The notes below the pieces were generated by a model that searched no databases, was not told the origin of the DNA, and saw nothing but the letters and a program-made list of their open reading frames with translations. From Triplophysa rosa (taxonomy: Eukaryota; Chordata; Actinopteri; Cypriniformes; Nemacheilidae): a DNA stretch of 64,000 bases. A program made the translations under genes and the position numbers. The stretch lies in assembly GCF_024868665.1 (NCBI RefSeq), contig NC_079900.1, positions 25,866,253-25,930,252 of the forward strand, read 5' to 3'. Below are positions 36,137 through 48,585 of the stretch, one piece after another (the stretch's first letter is position 1; each line of letters starts with the position of its first letter).

Positions 36137-36270
36137 TCCATCTACTTTGATGAGCCATTGGTAAATTGGTCACTAGATCAGAGCTCTGCAGCACTGCCCG
36201 ACTGGGTGTCTGGTGAGTTGGGTCAGGCAGAGAAAACGTGGTCCACCTCCCCACTCTCAAACGCACAAAG
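36137..36270 (+). CDS. cep112: cep112 coding exon 3
   Basis: Residues 98-141 and two bases of codon 142. The acceptor is TTTTTATAG and the donor AAAG|GTAGGA. It starts with SIYFDEPLVNW, the end of the DUF4485 domain, then moves into a Ser/Thr-rich linker with two tryptophans (PDWVSGEL, EKTWSTSP). Low complexity and lower conservation are expected here. Confidence 0.92.
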
Positions 36271-37026
36271 GTAGGACTCTGGAGCCACTCTTGTATTATT
36301 TAGATGTGATATAAATTTATGTAAAATGATAGTCATGGATGATTTATTAATTTCCAAGTGAAAAAATAAAATAAAAACTAAATAAAATTTTTGGTTAAAA
36401 AATATGTGGTGGTATTATGATGTACAAAAACTGTTCCATGTTTTATGGGGACTTTCAGCTAGATACCTCCTAGCATTGGGACAGTTTATCTTCGGTGTAG
36501 AGTTCAAACCTTTTTTTCCCTTTTGGGGGGCACTTCTGTATGTGACATATTTTGATTAATGCCAGTGAGTGCAAAAGTTCACTTTGCTTTTCTTCATATT
36601 TGTTGATGTACCTTGAAACGGATAGCCTGAAGTGCTTCTCCCTTTTAGTTGTCGATGTATGGCGAAGTGTTTGAATAATTAGGCTCACATTGTTGTTTGT
36701 AATCCTATGTCCATCCTGAAGCGAAACGCCATTCTTCTCTATGGCGCCAGATGTAACATAGCTGGCAGAGATTTTAGGGGAAGGACATCATCGCTCTGTG
36801 TGCATACTCCATTGAGGTGGATGATGACACCACCTCGGTTCTTTGCAGAGCCGCTTGATAGTTGATTCATCAACATCTGAACTGTGATTCGAACTGAATA
36901 CTCAAATTATTGTCAAGTGTATTGTAAAAAAAAAAAGAAATGCCACCTAATAGTAATTAAGTAATAAATTAATTTGTATAGAGGGAGGTAAAAATGACAA
37001 TTTTCACTCTAAATTTGGAGCCATAT

Positions 37027-38246
37027 TAACTCAACTCAACTCTATTTATATAGCGCTTTTAACAATTTTCATTGTTACAAAGCAGCTGTACATGAGACAT
37101 ATTGACTATAAGCAAAACAATTAAAGTTGTACCTGTAAAAACAAGAAAAAGGTGAAAACACAGAAGACAGACATACCCACATACAAATCACTCCACACAC
37201 ACAATATGCACACGTACTAACAAACATAGACACGCACATATGGATGCGCACGCACGCACACACATACACAAACAAGTATGCACACACAGTGAGAGCAAAC
37301 ATTTAAGATAAAGGAGAGAGAAGCACAGGTCAAATATAACAGACTATAAATTCCTATATGCAATATTAATTAAGTAAAACTTCAAAATTCTAAAGCAGCC
37401 CCCCGGCCAGGCAAAATGTGCAAAAGAACAGTATGCAAATGGTGGCGAGGAACCCAAAACTCTAATCGAGAAAAAAAACCTCAGGAGAACCCAGGCCCAA
37501 CCAGGGGATTCCAGTTCCCCTCTGGCAAAAGCTGCTGCCTCTGCACAAACTCCACAGTGCTTGCACAACAAGGCTAAATAAAAATAAATAAACTTACTAA
37601 TAAGGTAAATTATAGTTTTAAGATTATCATTAATAATCTAATAGCATTTGAAATTTTGTGGTGAAGACGTGTCAAGTGACCGCGTCCTTCTTTATGCAGC
37701 TCTATCATCTCAGCTTTTGTCAGGTGCCGTTTCCCATTCTCCGCTCTACCATCAGGTCTGGGCATGAACTGCATCCTGCTCGCTGTGGTAACCTTGGAAC
37801 AATGAGACAAGACTGGCTGAGAGTAGAGTACTGTTCTGCACTCTTTGATGCAACAAGTACATCAGTTGTGTTTTTGGTTCCGGTTGATATAACTAATGCA
37901 GCCTAAACCCTCAGATGATTTATATTATGGAAGTGTAGTGTATGCAAGATTAAAAAGATGCGTCTTTAGTCTAGATTTAAACTGACAGAGTGTGTCTGCC
38001 TCCCGGACAGTGCAGGGAAGACTATTCCAAATTTTAGGCGCTAGATAGGAAAAGGATCTACATGCACTTGATTTTGAAATTCTATGTATTACCAACTGAC
38101 AGGACGCGTGAGAGCATAATGCACGTGAAGGACTGTAATACAAGAGGAGTTCACTCAAGTACTGAGGAGCTAAACTATGTAGGGCTTTATAGGTAATAAG
38201 CAAGATTTTAAAGTTAACGCGATGCTTAGAGGGGGTAAATGACATG
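37027..38246 (-). pseudogene. LINE (L2/CR1-like) 3' end: C-terminal ORF2 piece and 3' UTR
   Basis: On the minus strand the first part (38245-37925) encodes the C-terminal tail of a non-LTR reverse transcriptase polyprotein: HRVNFKILLITYKALHSLAP, then YLSELL and APKIWNSLPCTVREADT, and a final FKSRLKTHLFNLAY. The remainder is a 3' untranslated region with a CA-rich stretch, ending in a GAGTT-repeat tail at 37027. It is 5'-truncated, as is usual for LINE copies. The 3' UTR matches the copy at 28805-29338 in opposite orientation. Confidence 0.9.
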
Positions 38247-38439
38247 GGAAATATGCCAGCATCATAATTTTATTTTTACACAGAGGTCGGCATATGTGTT
38301 TGTAAATCTGTTCATTTTAGCAATTCTTGATGCATTTTATGCCAATGGTGACAGCTCAAAAATGAAGAAAGGGCATTTTCTGTATTCATTTAACAAATTT
38401 TGCATGCCTGTAACTCTAGAACCGTTAGAAAATACCTTA

Positions 38440-39040
38440 GGCCCAATCCCAATTCTACCCCTTACCCCTACACTTTCTCCTACCCCTCCATTTGGCGTGT
38501 TCACGTGAAGGGGTAGGGGTGTCTCAATTCTCTTTTGGTTGGAGGGGTAGGGGTAAGGGGAAGGGGAAGGGCCAGATAGCCCTTCAAAGAAGTTTTTTCG
38601 GGACCTCACTTCAAACGAATTTCCAACATGGCTGCTCACTCGAGCAAGCAGACCCAAATGTAAATAATTTTTGCCATTAATAAGGATTTTTATGACAATT
38701 TTTCATTTTATGTATGTTACATTCAATCTTGTGTTTGTATTTACGGTGATGTTCTTTTAACGTTTGCAAAAAAAATCGCTAAGGTTTGCTAGCGGACAGC
38801 ACTGATTGCACGATATTAGAAAATATATTTTTATGTCATATACCCGGTGCATCGGTGCATGTCCTCTGACGTAACGTTAGGAGCTAGCAACGACGTATGA
38901 TGACGTATACTAGTGTAGTAGTGGTGTCCCATTTCTTAGCAGAACATTTGTAACCCTTCCCCTTGCCACTTTGTTTCAAGGGGCAAGTGGAAGGGGCGAG
39001 TGGTAGGCGAAGGGGTAGAAAATAGAATTGGGATTGGGCC
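38440..39040. mobile_element. 601-bp terminal-inverted-repeat element
   Basis: Begins GGCCCAATCCCAATTCTA and ends TAGAATTGGGATTGGGCC, a perfect 18-bp inverted pair, with CCCCTTACCCC-type words running further inward on the left and their complement on the right. Subterminal tracts are strand-biased (C-rich left, G-rich right). No coding frame of transposase type. The target duplication is not clear, so the superfamily is open. Confidence 0.85.
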
Positions 39041-39694
39041 GTATGTTCTTTTAGATTCTTACTTGACCAACTTGTCTTTTGGGAACTACATTTTTAAGGC
39101 CCTGTATTACTCAGTACTAGAGATATGAGGATCTAAATGTGGCTTCATGAGAAAACTGTTAAAATGGACACATTTTCAGTCGTCAAAAAATAAATGTTCT
39201 TCATTTCTTTTAAAGAGGAATGTCTGAAGAAAAAAATGTTGAAATCTTTTTCCTCCTTTGCAAACAACTGCACTAAACATAACCATTTCAGTGTTCTTTT
39301 GGCACTGAGTTACTGTTAAAAATGATCGGGTTAAAAGGCACCTTAAAGGCACTTTTAGTACTTAATGAAGTAATTGTTCATGTACTCTAAAGTTTCTTTG
39401 AAACGGTTTTGTATTGGTATAAAGCACTATCAAAAGGTGACGTGACATGTCAAGGCCTATTCAGTTAAAAAAAAAATTCAGTTAACTTTTATTAGGTTGA
39501 AACAAACCATGGACCCGTTTACACATAGTTGGCAAGTTTGGCCGATATAAGGATGTAATATTTGGCACCAACAAATCAAATTGAGTTTCAGAAGTAGTGC
39601 TGTTATTGGTCTCGGATTAGGATGTAAAAGTTTTGGTGTGAGGATGTTGTTTTGTCTTGTCGTGTCGTTTAAAATGTGAAAAATGTGAATAGCA

Positions 39695-40413
39695 ATGTTA
39701 TTTAATTTGTACATGCTCCCTCTTGGAACGATTTTTAGGAAACATGGTGTTTCCTTTCATTGTTACGCAGATGATACCCAAATGTATCTCCCCCTGGAAT
39801 CAAATAACAAGGGTTTGGATGCCCTGTGGGCTTGTTTAGCTGAAGTTAAAACCTGGATGTCCCTAAATCATCTACACCTTAATGAAGGTAAAACTGAAAT
39901 TATTGTTTTCAATTCATCAGATATCGCTGGCTCCCCTGGCTTAAACCTTGGTAATCTGTCCTCAAATGTGAAACCAGTAGTGAAGAACTTGGGGGTCTAT
40001 TTCGGTAGTGCTCTCAAATTTGAAAAAGAGATTAGTACTGTAATTAAAACCAGTTTTTTCCATCTGAGAATCTTAGCGAAAGTGAAACCATTTCTTTCCT
40101 ATAAGGATTTGGAAAGGGTAATTCATGCATTTATTTCAACAAGGCTTGATTACTGCAACTCCCTCTATATTGGCATTAATCAAGCTTCTTTAAATCGTCT
40201 TCAAATGGTTCAAAATGCTGCCGCGAGGCTCCTTACTGGGGTATGTAAGCGAGAACATATTACTCCGGTATTAATTTCTTTGCACTGGCTCCCAATTCGT
40301 TACAGAATTGATTTTAAAGAAAATCAATAAAAAAATAAAAAAATTTGCTGTTGGTTTTTAAAGCTTTGCATGGATTAGCTCCTGTGTATCTTTCCGATTT
40401 ATTATTTGCAGAG
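39695..40413 (+). pseudogene. L2/CR1-like LINE reverse transcriptase, part 1
   Basis: A frame of 211 codons enters in the middle of the reverse transcriptase: LFNLYMLPLG, then the catalytic YADDTQMYL, the thumb-region NHLHLNEGKTEIIVF, and VIHAFISTRLDYCNSLYIG followed by LQMVQNAAARLLTG. It meets a stop near 40328 in an A-rich interruption of about 28 bp; the protein similarity resumes as LLVFKALHGLAPVYLSDLLFAE and ends at 40413, where a 2.56-kb insertion starts. The 5' half of the element and the endonuclease are absent. Confidence 0.92.
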
Positions 40414-42972
40414 TAAAAAGAAAAAGTGCCTCAAATATCCTGTTGTGTACTCAAAGAACCTTAAACTGTATTTTAAGTGCTCCAAAGCTCTTTTTCTCAA
40501 TAAAAGGGTTATGGTGGAACCATCTATAGTCTTTGTGGTTCTTCCAGGAACCTAGAAGATTCTTGAATAACCCCATATTCAGTTGTGAAGTTCTAGAGTC
40601 ACCTTTTCACTACACTGGGACCTCAAAGTGCTTTGCGGGTTATTGAAGGAACTCAAATTCTAAAAAATGGTTCTTGTAAGATCTGTAAACTTGTAAGTGG
40701 TTCCTGGAGAATCTCTCTTGTACAAGACATGAGGAACCCCAAAAAATTCTGCATGAAATAGGGATTTTTAGTGTCTGATCATTTTGATGTTTTATGAGAA
40801 TAAGAATAGTCCAAAGTTTGGTTTTTAGCCCCTGCTAAGTGAACACACATTTTAAAATCATGCACATGATTAGAAAAGGCTAAATGTTATTTAGAAAAAT
40901 TTCAGCAAGCTTTTTGATTATTTTATATTTCTTACTATTTGTATTATATGATTAATTATATTAATATATTATAAATAAACATTTTTATTCTATTAGTAGA
41001 TCCTAAGTCACTGAAATCTTTTGACAATGTAAACGTTGTTGTGCTTTCCATCCAAACAAACTTCAGCTGCTCTGTGTTTATTGTGCAGTCTCGCCCTCCA
41101 CAGTACTGTGGCGCTGTTGGCCCAATGTCGCAGCGTCAATGCATGTGCTATGTGCCATGTGGCGCTTTCGTTAGTATGTGTGTTTAACTTTTTCCAGCTC
41201 TGCGCAGACCGATCACCTTATGACAAAAAACATACGGACTTAGAATAACATCTCTAAAGCATACAGAGCAGTCAGTTCACAAATAGCTCTCACTGTGCTT
41301 TGATGTCGCCGATCCGTCTGCGATCAAACATCAGTGGCACGAGTGTTCACCGGTGTTGTTCCGCTCGCGCGACAGGCGGGAATTCAAAATAACGGATTGC
41401 AACAACCTCTCGACTGTCCCATTGGATGTAAGTAAAGTCAAAATATATAAATAACTTAAATATACTAACTATATACTATTTATATAAATGTATACTCTGA
41501 CACGTCTAATTGTATGGCCGCTTTTTGGCTGTTTAAACCATTTATTTACACAGTGTAGGCAGCGCATGTTTTAGCCGAGATGCTAACGAATATAAGTTAA
41601 GATGAAGCTTGTGGGGCTAACGTTAAATGGATAACGTTAATGTTAAATGACAAACAATGACTTTTAGCCACTTTTAGCTATTATGTTCACTTTTAGTGAA
41701 TGTATAGCTCTTTTTTAACTTATTGATGTTTTTGTTGAATGGTTTTCCCACCCATGTTACATAAATTGTCTGTAATTAAATATTTTTATCATTCAGTTCT
41801 GTTTTTATCCTTTTAACTCAGAATTTTCAGTATTTTCCAGTTGAGCAGCAAAAAAAATGTAAGTATTATATTTATTATGATATATTCATTATTATGTTAT
41901 TTGTTATATTTGCACATGTAAAAATACTCATTGACAATGGAAAATCTGAATAAAGTGGATTATTACAGTTGTTGCTATAAATAGCCTATTGCACTCCTTA
42001 ACCATAGACCAAAACAGTGACTTCCAGGCATTGTAATATTTTGTTTATTGTTACATTTGTAAACCAATAGCAATTTGTGATGTGCTAAATGATTAAATTT
42101 AATGTTTTATGAGACGTTATCTAAATCCCTCTTTTTGGTCTCCATGTCTTATTCGCAGGGGCAACCAAGGCCAACAGACCCAGCCCCCCCTGATGCTCAT
42201 CCTTGCACTGCCTGGGACACCTAAGGCCAACAGGCGCAGCTCCTGTTCTCTTTTTGCCATAAATACATATCTACTTTAGCAATGCAAAATTGTGAAATGT
42301 ACTATAGAAATAATTTTTACTTTGACTACATGGATCCTCACACCACCTGGTAATAGCAGGAAACCCATTTGGAGAGAACAGCATTGTTTCTCGAGCTCGC
42401 AAGGATTTGCTATTTGGCAAATTACAACTTTACCATGGGTGTAGGCCTTACTACGAGAGACTACTTTTTTGCTGGACTTTTTTACAATTGTACATTTGTA
42501 CAAAGTACCTGAAATATTTCTGTATGTACAGTATATTTAAAATTAAGGCAAATTATTTGGTTAGTTTTGTTAAGATAAAGACTTTTAATTTATAACAATA
42601 TCACCAACACAATATTAATTATACTGTACATGTGATTTCATGAATTTAGAAAGGTAATGTTCAATATTGACCATTCTGTAAATATTTATTCAATGTAAAT
42701 TGTTGTTTATCAATAAACTGTTGTATTTGATTTAGTATTTCTGCTTATTAAAATATTGTGAATAGCAAATATAAACTGTGAAATGGTGCCTTGAAGCACC
42801 CAAGATGGTTCCAGACCATTTTAATAAAAGGGATCCCCAAGAAGCCTTGAGGGGTTCCTCAGAGAATCGCCCTTCATTAAGCGGTGCCTTGAGTTTCCCC
42901 TGAGGGTTCCGCTGGTGTGGCAATGTGAAGAACCCCAAATGGTTCCTCGAAGTACCTTTAATTTTTACAGTG
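40414..42972. mobile_element. 2.56-kb insertion splitting the LINE
   Basis: The insert is bounded by GTAAAAA on the left and TTTTTAC on the right, with a weak longer inverted match including (G)GTACTTCGAGG-like words. Its outer parts are rich in GGTTCC/GGAACC and AAGAACC words resembling the MITE at 2253-2507. The middle (about 40980-42180) has no named feature. It is a non-autonomous DNA element, or a composite of several. Ends are certain only to within a few bases, since no target duplication was identified. Confidence 0.55.
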
Positions 42973-43366
42973 TGGTCTCAATCCTGAGCGGTCTCTTAGG
43001 TCTGCAAACCAGAGACTTTTGAACATTCCCCGTGCTAAACGGAAATTGAGAGGCGATCGAGCATTAGTTGTTGCAGCTCCAAAACTCTGGAACAGTCTAC
43101 CGGTCACTGTCAGAACCTCCTCCACAGTAAAGGAGTTCACAACTAAACTCAAAACTTACCTTTTTACTTTGGCTTTTAACTGTATTTAAATGGTTTTACC
43201 GGGGTCTGATGTGTGTTGTGATGTGCGCTGGGATCTATGTTGTTGTATCTACTCTTTTTTTATTATTATTATTTTCTTTTCTGATTGTCAAGCACTTTGG
43301 TCAACAATTGTTGTTTTTATTGGTGCTATATAAATAAAGATGAGTTGAGTTGAGTTGAGTTGAGCA
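42973..43366 (+). pseudogene. L2/CR1-like LINE, part 2 and 3' tail
   Basis: Resumes the polyprotein tail interrupted at 40413: RSLRSANQRLLNIPRAKRKL, then ALVVAAPKLWNSLPVTV and KLKTYLFTLAFNCI with the natural stop near 43189. The 3' untranslated region ends in GGTGCTATATAAATAAAGAT and a GAGTT pentamer run (about 43341-43364), the usual LINE tail of this group in fish. Confidence 0.9.
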
Positions 43367-44362
43367 TTCAGCAACACAAAATGAACCCAGGAAAGACATA
43401 TGTTTTTGTTTAGTCACATGAGCGAGCGCTTTACAATACCAGACCTGTGTTGTGCTGCAATTTCAGGTCCTGATTCAAAGAGCCCATTGACCCTTCACAG
43501 CAGAAGATTAAACTGGTTCCTCTGAAATTAGAGCTGTCCCATTTTGAACGCTCAGCAGATAGAGGAAGTGCATCTGTGTGAAAGCCTTGATTTGTGTGTT
43601 CAGTGCTTGATTTAGAGGAGACTATTAAAGGCATTTAGATCACAGACTGAAGTTCGGCCGGAGAAAATTACAGCCGTGTCTTTAATGTGTCGCTTACATT
43701 TAGATCAGATGAAAGAGTTGAGCTCTTGAGTTCTACTCTGATGTTCCTCTGTGAGTCAGTCAGCTGATGGTACAGCACTTTTCCAGCTTTCATGGTTGAA
43801 AACAAATATCTGTTATTAAACCTCGTTTAAGATTTTAACACATTCTTTAGGAATGATAATGACTTGGATTACTTGGCTAAAGAAATGAGAGATATTTTTT
43901 ACTATAGTACTACGTCTCTTCTCTTCTTCTCTTTCTTCTCTTATTGATATCAAAGGGTCATGAAGCCGTTCAACACTTCTGAGATGTTAACAGATATATA
44001 CAGGGTTGCATATCACTGAACATTTTTAGGACCCATTTCATCTTCTCAAAAAGCAATGTCTCGAAATGTGAGGTAAAGTAATGAAAGTACTAAGTAATGT
44101 AAAGACTGTGATTTACAGACAGTTTTGTGTTTGTCCACCTGATGGCGATCTTTACCTGAGCTTTTGGCGAAATGAATGTGAGTTCAGACTTCCACATGTC
44201 CTAGATGGAGGAGGCTTAAACAAGCATGACTCTGAACTTCTGACACTTGACACTTTGTTGTGCACAACTTGTCCTTAACAGAACTTGGAGCAGTGAGACA
44301 CATCCACTTGTGTATTTAGTGTTGCTCTCATGTCTTTGGGAAAGCTTTAGTGTAGTGTAGTG

Positions 44363-44634
44363 CAGTGGTTCTCAAACTTTTTTGTTGTAAGGCCCCCTTT
44401 GTGTTAAGTGCATCGCTTTGCGGCCCCTGTATAAAGATGTATAATCTTAAACTTAGAATTTTAATTAAACCAAAAACATATTCAGTTATACAATGCTGGA
44501 TCCTCAATTCTTTTGGTTGGTGGTGTCATTTTTCTGATGTTTGATTGCATAAAATCTATGATAAATTTCTATATTTCATAAAATGACACAAAATCCCTGG
44601 ATCCATCTTGGGGCCCCCATTTTGAGAACCACTG
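44363..44634. mobile_element. 272-bp hAT MITE with 8-bp TSD
   Basis: Ends are CAGTGGTTCTCAAA and TTTGAGAACCACTG, a perfect 14-bp inverted pair. The direct repeat GTGTAGTG at 44355-44362 and 44635-44642 is a perfect 8-bp target duplication. The interior, with GGCCCC words near both ends, does not code. Confidence 0.93.
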
Positions 44635-44661
44635 GTGTAGTGGATGATCATTATTAGTTTT

Positions 44662-44989
44662 TGTGACGAGGGAGACGTGAGGAGAGCCGTGGGAGGAGCA
44701 AGCGAGGCCGGTGATGCGATTGATTATGAGCGTCAGTTGGGCGCCACCGGCCTCGTATCTCCCACGGAGGAGATCGGAAGCATAAAAGGCAGTGCGGCAG
44801 GAGCATACGGCGAGAGAGGACCGGGCCCGGACAGTTAAGTTTTGTTTACGTTCGTGTGGCCGGCAGTTGTCCGTGAGGGGCTGCCGGCCTGTTTTTACTG
44901 CTGTTTATTGTTTATTTATTTTTTATTAAAGTGTTTAAATGTTTGCCGGTTCCTGCCTCCTTCCTTCCCGTTTTATTGAGTTTATCACA
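44662..44989 (+). mobile_element. Solo LTR, 328 bp
   Basis: Starts TGTGACGAGG and ends TTTATCACA, giving TGTGA/TCACA inverted tips. It has a CATAAAAGG TATA box near 44781 and an ATTAAA signal near 44928. The flanks gtttt and gcttt differ by one base, an acceptable aged 5-bp duplication. No internal region adjoins it. GC content is well above that of its surroundings. Confidence 0.65.
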
Positions 44990-45666
44990 GCTTTATTACA
45001 GGAAAGGCAAAAAATAGTAAATCACTTTATTAATATTATAATTTATAATTCTTTGTTTTAATTTAGATGCCCAATTACAGTCAATAACAAAAGAGATTGT
45101 GGAATAGTAAATAAAAACAATGCTAGCAATAATGTAAGCTGTTAACAAGGCCAAAGCAGGCCATACAAAATATGACGCTTTATTTACATAAAACACACTT
45201 GCTTAAATCTGTCCAGCTAATTCAGTCACCCAGTGTTAATTCTATTCTTAATTTCTTTATTTTTGTTTTCTATATAAGTAGTAATACTGTTAAAATCCAA
45301 CTCTACAAGTATGACACCATGACATTGGGTGTAAGGGCTAAAGACCCGGCCCTTAAGTATACCCGGCCCTTAAGAGACATCAGATGTGTTTTTGAGTCAT
45401 GTATGCAGTGAATGCATTAGCCAGGTGCTTGTGTTTCTAAGCGGAGAGCTTGTGGATGTGTCCCTGAGTCTGGAGCCGCCATCATCAGCTGAAGGTCAAG
45501 ACACGAGGGACTTTAATCAGACTGCCGGGCCACAGCACCTCTACAATTGCCGTCCACCTCTTTGATCCCACACTCTCATCTGATTCAATTATCCCCATCC
45601 ACCTGTTAACGGCCAGACGCCACTCACAATGACTGGCCCTCATCTGCCAGCTCAAAGGAAGACGAA

Positions 45667-45719
45667 GTGTGTGTGTGTGTGTGTGTGTGTGCGTGTGTGC
45701 GTGTGTGTGTGTGTGTGGT
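45667..45719. repeat. (GT)n microsatellite
   Basis: About 50 bp of GT with GC interruptions. The histidine/threonine- and cysteine/valine-rich frames over it on both strands are artefacts. Confidence 0.95.
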
Positions 45720-46958
45720 GCATGCATTTTCCAGCAGATTTATTGGCAATGTCGTTTTCAATCTGTTTTTTGATGTCGTTTGGAAACACAGGGATACATA
45801 CTCTCCCCTTTTAACTACCCACTGATTAGAGTTAGCAATTTCGTAGTTCATCCCAAATCACATGGCAGTGGATTATTTATTTTAGCAGTGAATGTTTTAG
45901 TTGTGTAAAAATAAATACACAAGAATGCGTTCCTTGTGACTGTGTGTTTCACAAACTGTGGATTGTAGCGAAATGCTTAAATTGTATATACAGTATCTAC
46001 ATCTAAAGAATTTGCCATCAGCACTAAATATGTGTGTAGCTATTTATTTACTGCTGTTTGCACATAAGAGACCAAGTTTATGATGTAGTTTGTCTGTGAT
46101 GTGGTTGCCACAATAATTTGGAATGATTGCAATATGAGTTAAGCAAGAGGTTTTGGAGATTTTAGTATTCTGAAAGTTTGCTGTAAAATTCTTCAGGATT
46201 TTGGGATTTATGTTATTATTAGTTACCAATATTAAAAGTTAAATAAAAAAATTGACGTTTTTTTTTCACTACAGTTTCTAAATCGCGGCACTAAGATGGC
46301 CCTTTGTTGTCTATTTTAAACTAGAGCTTATAACACGTGGAACGATAGCAAAATGAAAATAGAAAGAACAGAGCTGTATGTCTACTTAGATATTTGTTGA
46401 GAGTTTTATATTCAGTAGTCATCTCTCCCTTCGTTTTTTCATGACTCTGGATTAGTTTAATTAGTAGAGATACAGTATGTGTTAAGCATTCGTAATTAGC
46501 TCAAGAACACGTTCTTAATTTGCCCATAAAACAAATGTGTCACGCTTGTCCAAATCAGTGACATCTAACTTTTGAAGTTCTCATCGGTGGCCTCAGCATA
46601 GCTGATCAAACTGGAATAATCTGGGAATAAAGTGGGATCATGAATAGCAGTGAACTGGAAGCAATGTATAAGAAATGAGTCCAGCGTCTGTATATCAGGT
46701 CTGCAGTTGCTTTATAGAAACGAGTGCCAGGAATCATGAACCATATATCCAGCTGGGTAAAATATGATGCAATTCATAATGTTTCCATTGCATGAGAGAA
46801 GCTTTTTTGCGTTATGGTTGTGAATGTGTTAAATGAGACCCAGACAACATGGAAAAAGACTGAAACATTGTACACGTTAGTTTTAAATGGGTTTGCATAT
46901 GTCCATATGCCCTATGAATTACTAGTCGACTCATCTCAGGTTGTCAACAGCCAAGGTC

Positions 46959-47359
46959 TTAAAGGGATAGTTAATCCAAAAATGAAAATTCTATCATCAT
47001 TTACTCACGCTCATGTAATACATACCTGTATAAAAAGAAAGATATTTGGAAGAATGTAAGAAATCTTCAGTTCCGGGACATCATTGACTACCATAATAGG
47101 AAGAATTAAATGGTAGTAAAAGGTGCCCGAGAACTCTTTGTTTTCCTAAATTCTTCAAAATATCTCATTATGCGTTCAACAGTACAAAAAAAATACAATA
47201 TATGTTTTCCCTACTATGGTAGTGGATGATGTTCCAGAACTGACAATTGCTAACATTCTTCCAGATATCTTTCTCTGTGAAATTTATACAGGTTTGAAAC
47301 AACCTGTTGGTGAGTAAATGATGACAGATTTTTCATTTTTGGATGAACTATCCCTTTAA
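46959..47359. mobile_element. Complete palindromic MITE (TTAAAGGGATAGTT family)
   Basis: A 401-bp unit starting TTAAAGGGATAGTTAATCC and ending GGATGAACTATCCCTTTAA. Inverted similarity continues through AAAAATGAAAATTCT / ATTTTTCATTTTT and further inward. This is the best-preserved member in the window; fragments occur at 4850, 33713 and 52785. It is one of the most abundant repeats of cyprinid genomes. Confidence 0.88.
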
Positions 47360-47888
47360 GAGCAGGTTGGCCCTTATACCAACGATACATGAGAAAATGC
47401 AACTTAAACTTCAGTTCAAAAGTTAAATCAAATTGGTTTTACAAGTCGTTTCAATTTAAAGTGTACTTAACTGGTCAACTATAAAATGAAGTTGAAATTT
47501 GTTAAACTAGGTTTTTTAAGTGAGATGAAGTGCAACTAAAATGTACGACTGTTTGTTGTCTGGATATCGTCTTTAAATAAACTGTAGATCATGAAATCAG
47601 ATTTCAGTCAGAAAGATACATTTTATAAGATCGCATTGCCAGCTGTGAGCACCAACACCCCATTATGTTTTCCAAATGTTTGAGACCTTTACATATGATC
47701 ACATAATTTTAAAATAGTCATGAAAGTTAATAAATTATTTTAAGTTTATTTCTATAAATAACATTTGTTTAATAATTATGGTGGCATCTAAACATTGCAT
47801 TAGTTAAAAATTGCTTTAAAATGTATTTTAGCTTGGGGAACCTTCAGTATCTAGTGCTTGGCTGCCTAAAGTCTTTTATCTTTCACAG

Positions 47889-47976
47889 GAAGAGAGGTTT
47901 GTTCTGTGAGAAATCTCCAGCCGGACTGTTGGCCTCCAGTCCTCTCAAACACATGGAGAAGAGCCATATCAAGAAG
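47889..47976 (+). CDS. cep112: cep112 coding exon 4
   Basis: Residues 142 (split Arg, AG + G) to 171. The acceptor TTTATCTTTCACAG is strong and the donor is AAG|GTGAGA. It encodes KRGLFCEKSPAGLL, SPLKHMEK and SHIKK, a basic, Ser/Pro-containing linker. The exon leaves phase 0. It is small (88 nt) and isolated by an 11.6-kb intron, so it is supported chiefly by splice sites and phase agreement. Confidence 0.85.
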
Positions 47977-48197
47977 GTGAGAACTTAAAACTTATCCAAG
48001 ATCAGGCCTCCCAGCTTGAACTTCCTTCACTAAAACATTCAAACCAGTTTCTCCTCAGGCCATGACCACCATAATTCAAAACTGTTGACTTTACAAGTAA
48101 AAGATCAGAGTTTTTTCTCCATTTTTTTTCGGTTTGGTTCAAATTCAGCAAGTCTTGTGTGAGTTCTGGTCATGTCCTAGTTTTTATCAGGTGTGGT

Positions 48198-48585
48198 TCA
48201 TCCACACGGAGATGCGTTTAGCTGTATACGTAAAGATTTTGTATCGTTTGGGAGCCTTAAACTGCTGTTTTTGAAACCAGGTCCCAGAATGGATAAATCT
48301 GAAAACGCCACCCTTGCGTTTTCGTGTGTACAGCTGATCTGTATATTTTCTAAAACGGTGATGTCATCACCCCAGCGCGCAAAGTTTATGCGCGTGCTCC
48401 AAGTCGTCTTCTCCATTTTTTGTGTATCTCTGTGGCACATATTGATTAGGCATGTATACTACACCGTTTTGAGTCGGTTTCGGTGGTTTCGTGTGTAAGC
48501 TGATATTTCTTGAGACGACGCCGTGAAAAGGAAAAAAAAAGATCAGATTGGGAAAGCTCTGGCTTCGTGTGGATGTGGATCAGAC
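48198..48585. mobile_element. Element with CATCCACACGGAG ends
   Basis: CATCCACACGGAG on the left and CTTCGTGTGGATG on the right form an imperfect inverted pair about 385 bp apart. The inside has GTTTTCGTGTG words. It lies in cep112 intron 4. The rest of that intron (47977-49543) shows nothing else. Confidence 0.5.

Larger units (their letters stand above)
36271..47888 (+). other. cep112: cep112 intron 3 (11.6 kb) and its unassigned stretches
   Basis: The largest complete intron in the window. It holds a minus-strand LINE tail, a 601-bp inverted-repeat element, a split plus-strand LINE, a hAT MITE, a solo LTR, a (GT)n tract and a complete palindromic MITE, listed separately. In 36271-37026, 39041-39694, 43367-44354, 44990-45666 and 45720-46958 I see no gene. 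A 72-residue frame on the minus strand at 36470-36688 has no recognisable domain and no flanking splice context. Confidence 0.85.

Noticed and set aside
36470..36688. A 72-codon minus-strand frame with many Lys and His residues
   Set aside because: No recognised domain and no exon context; probably decayed repeat sequence.
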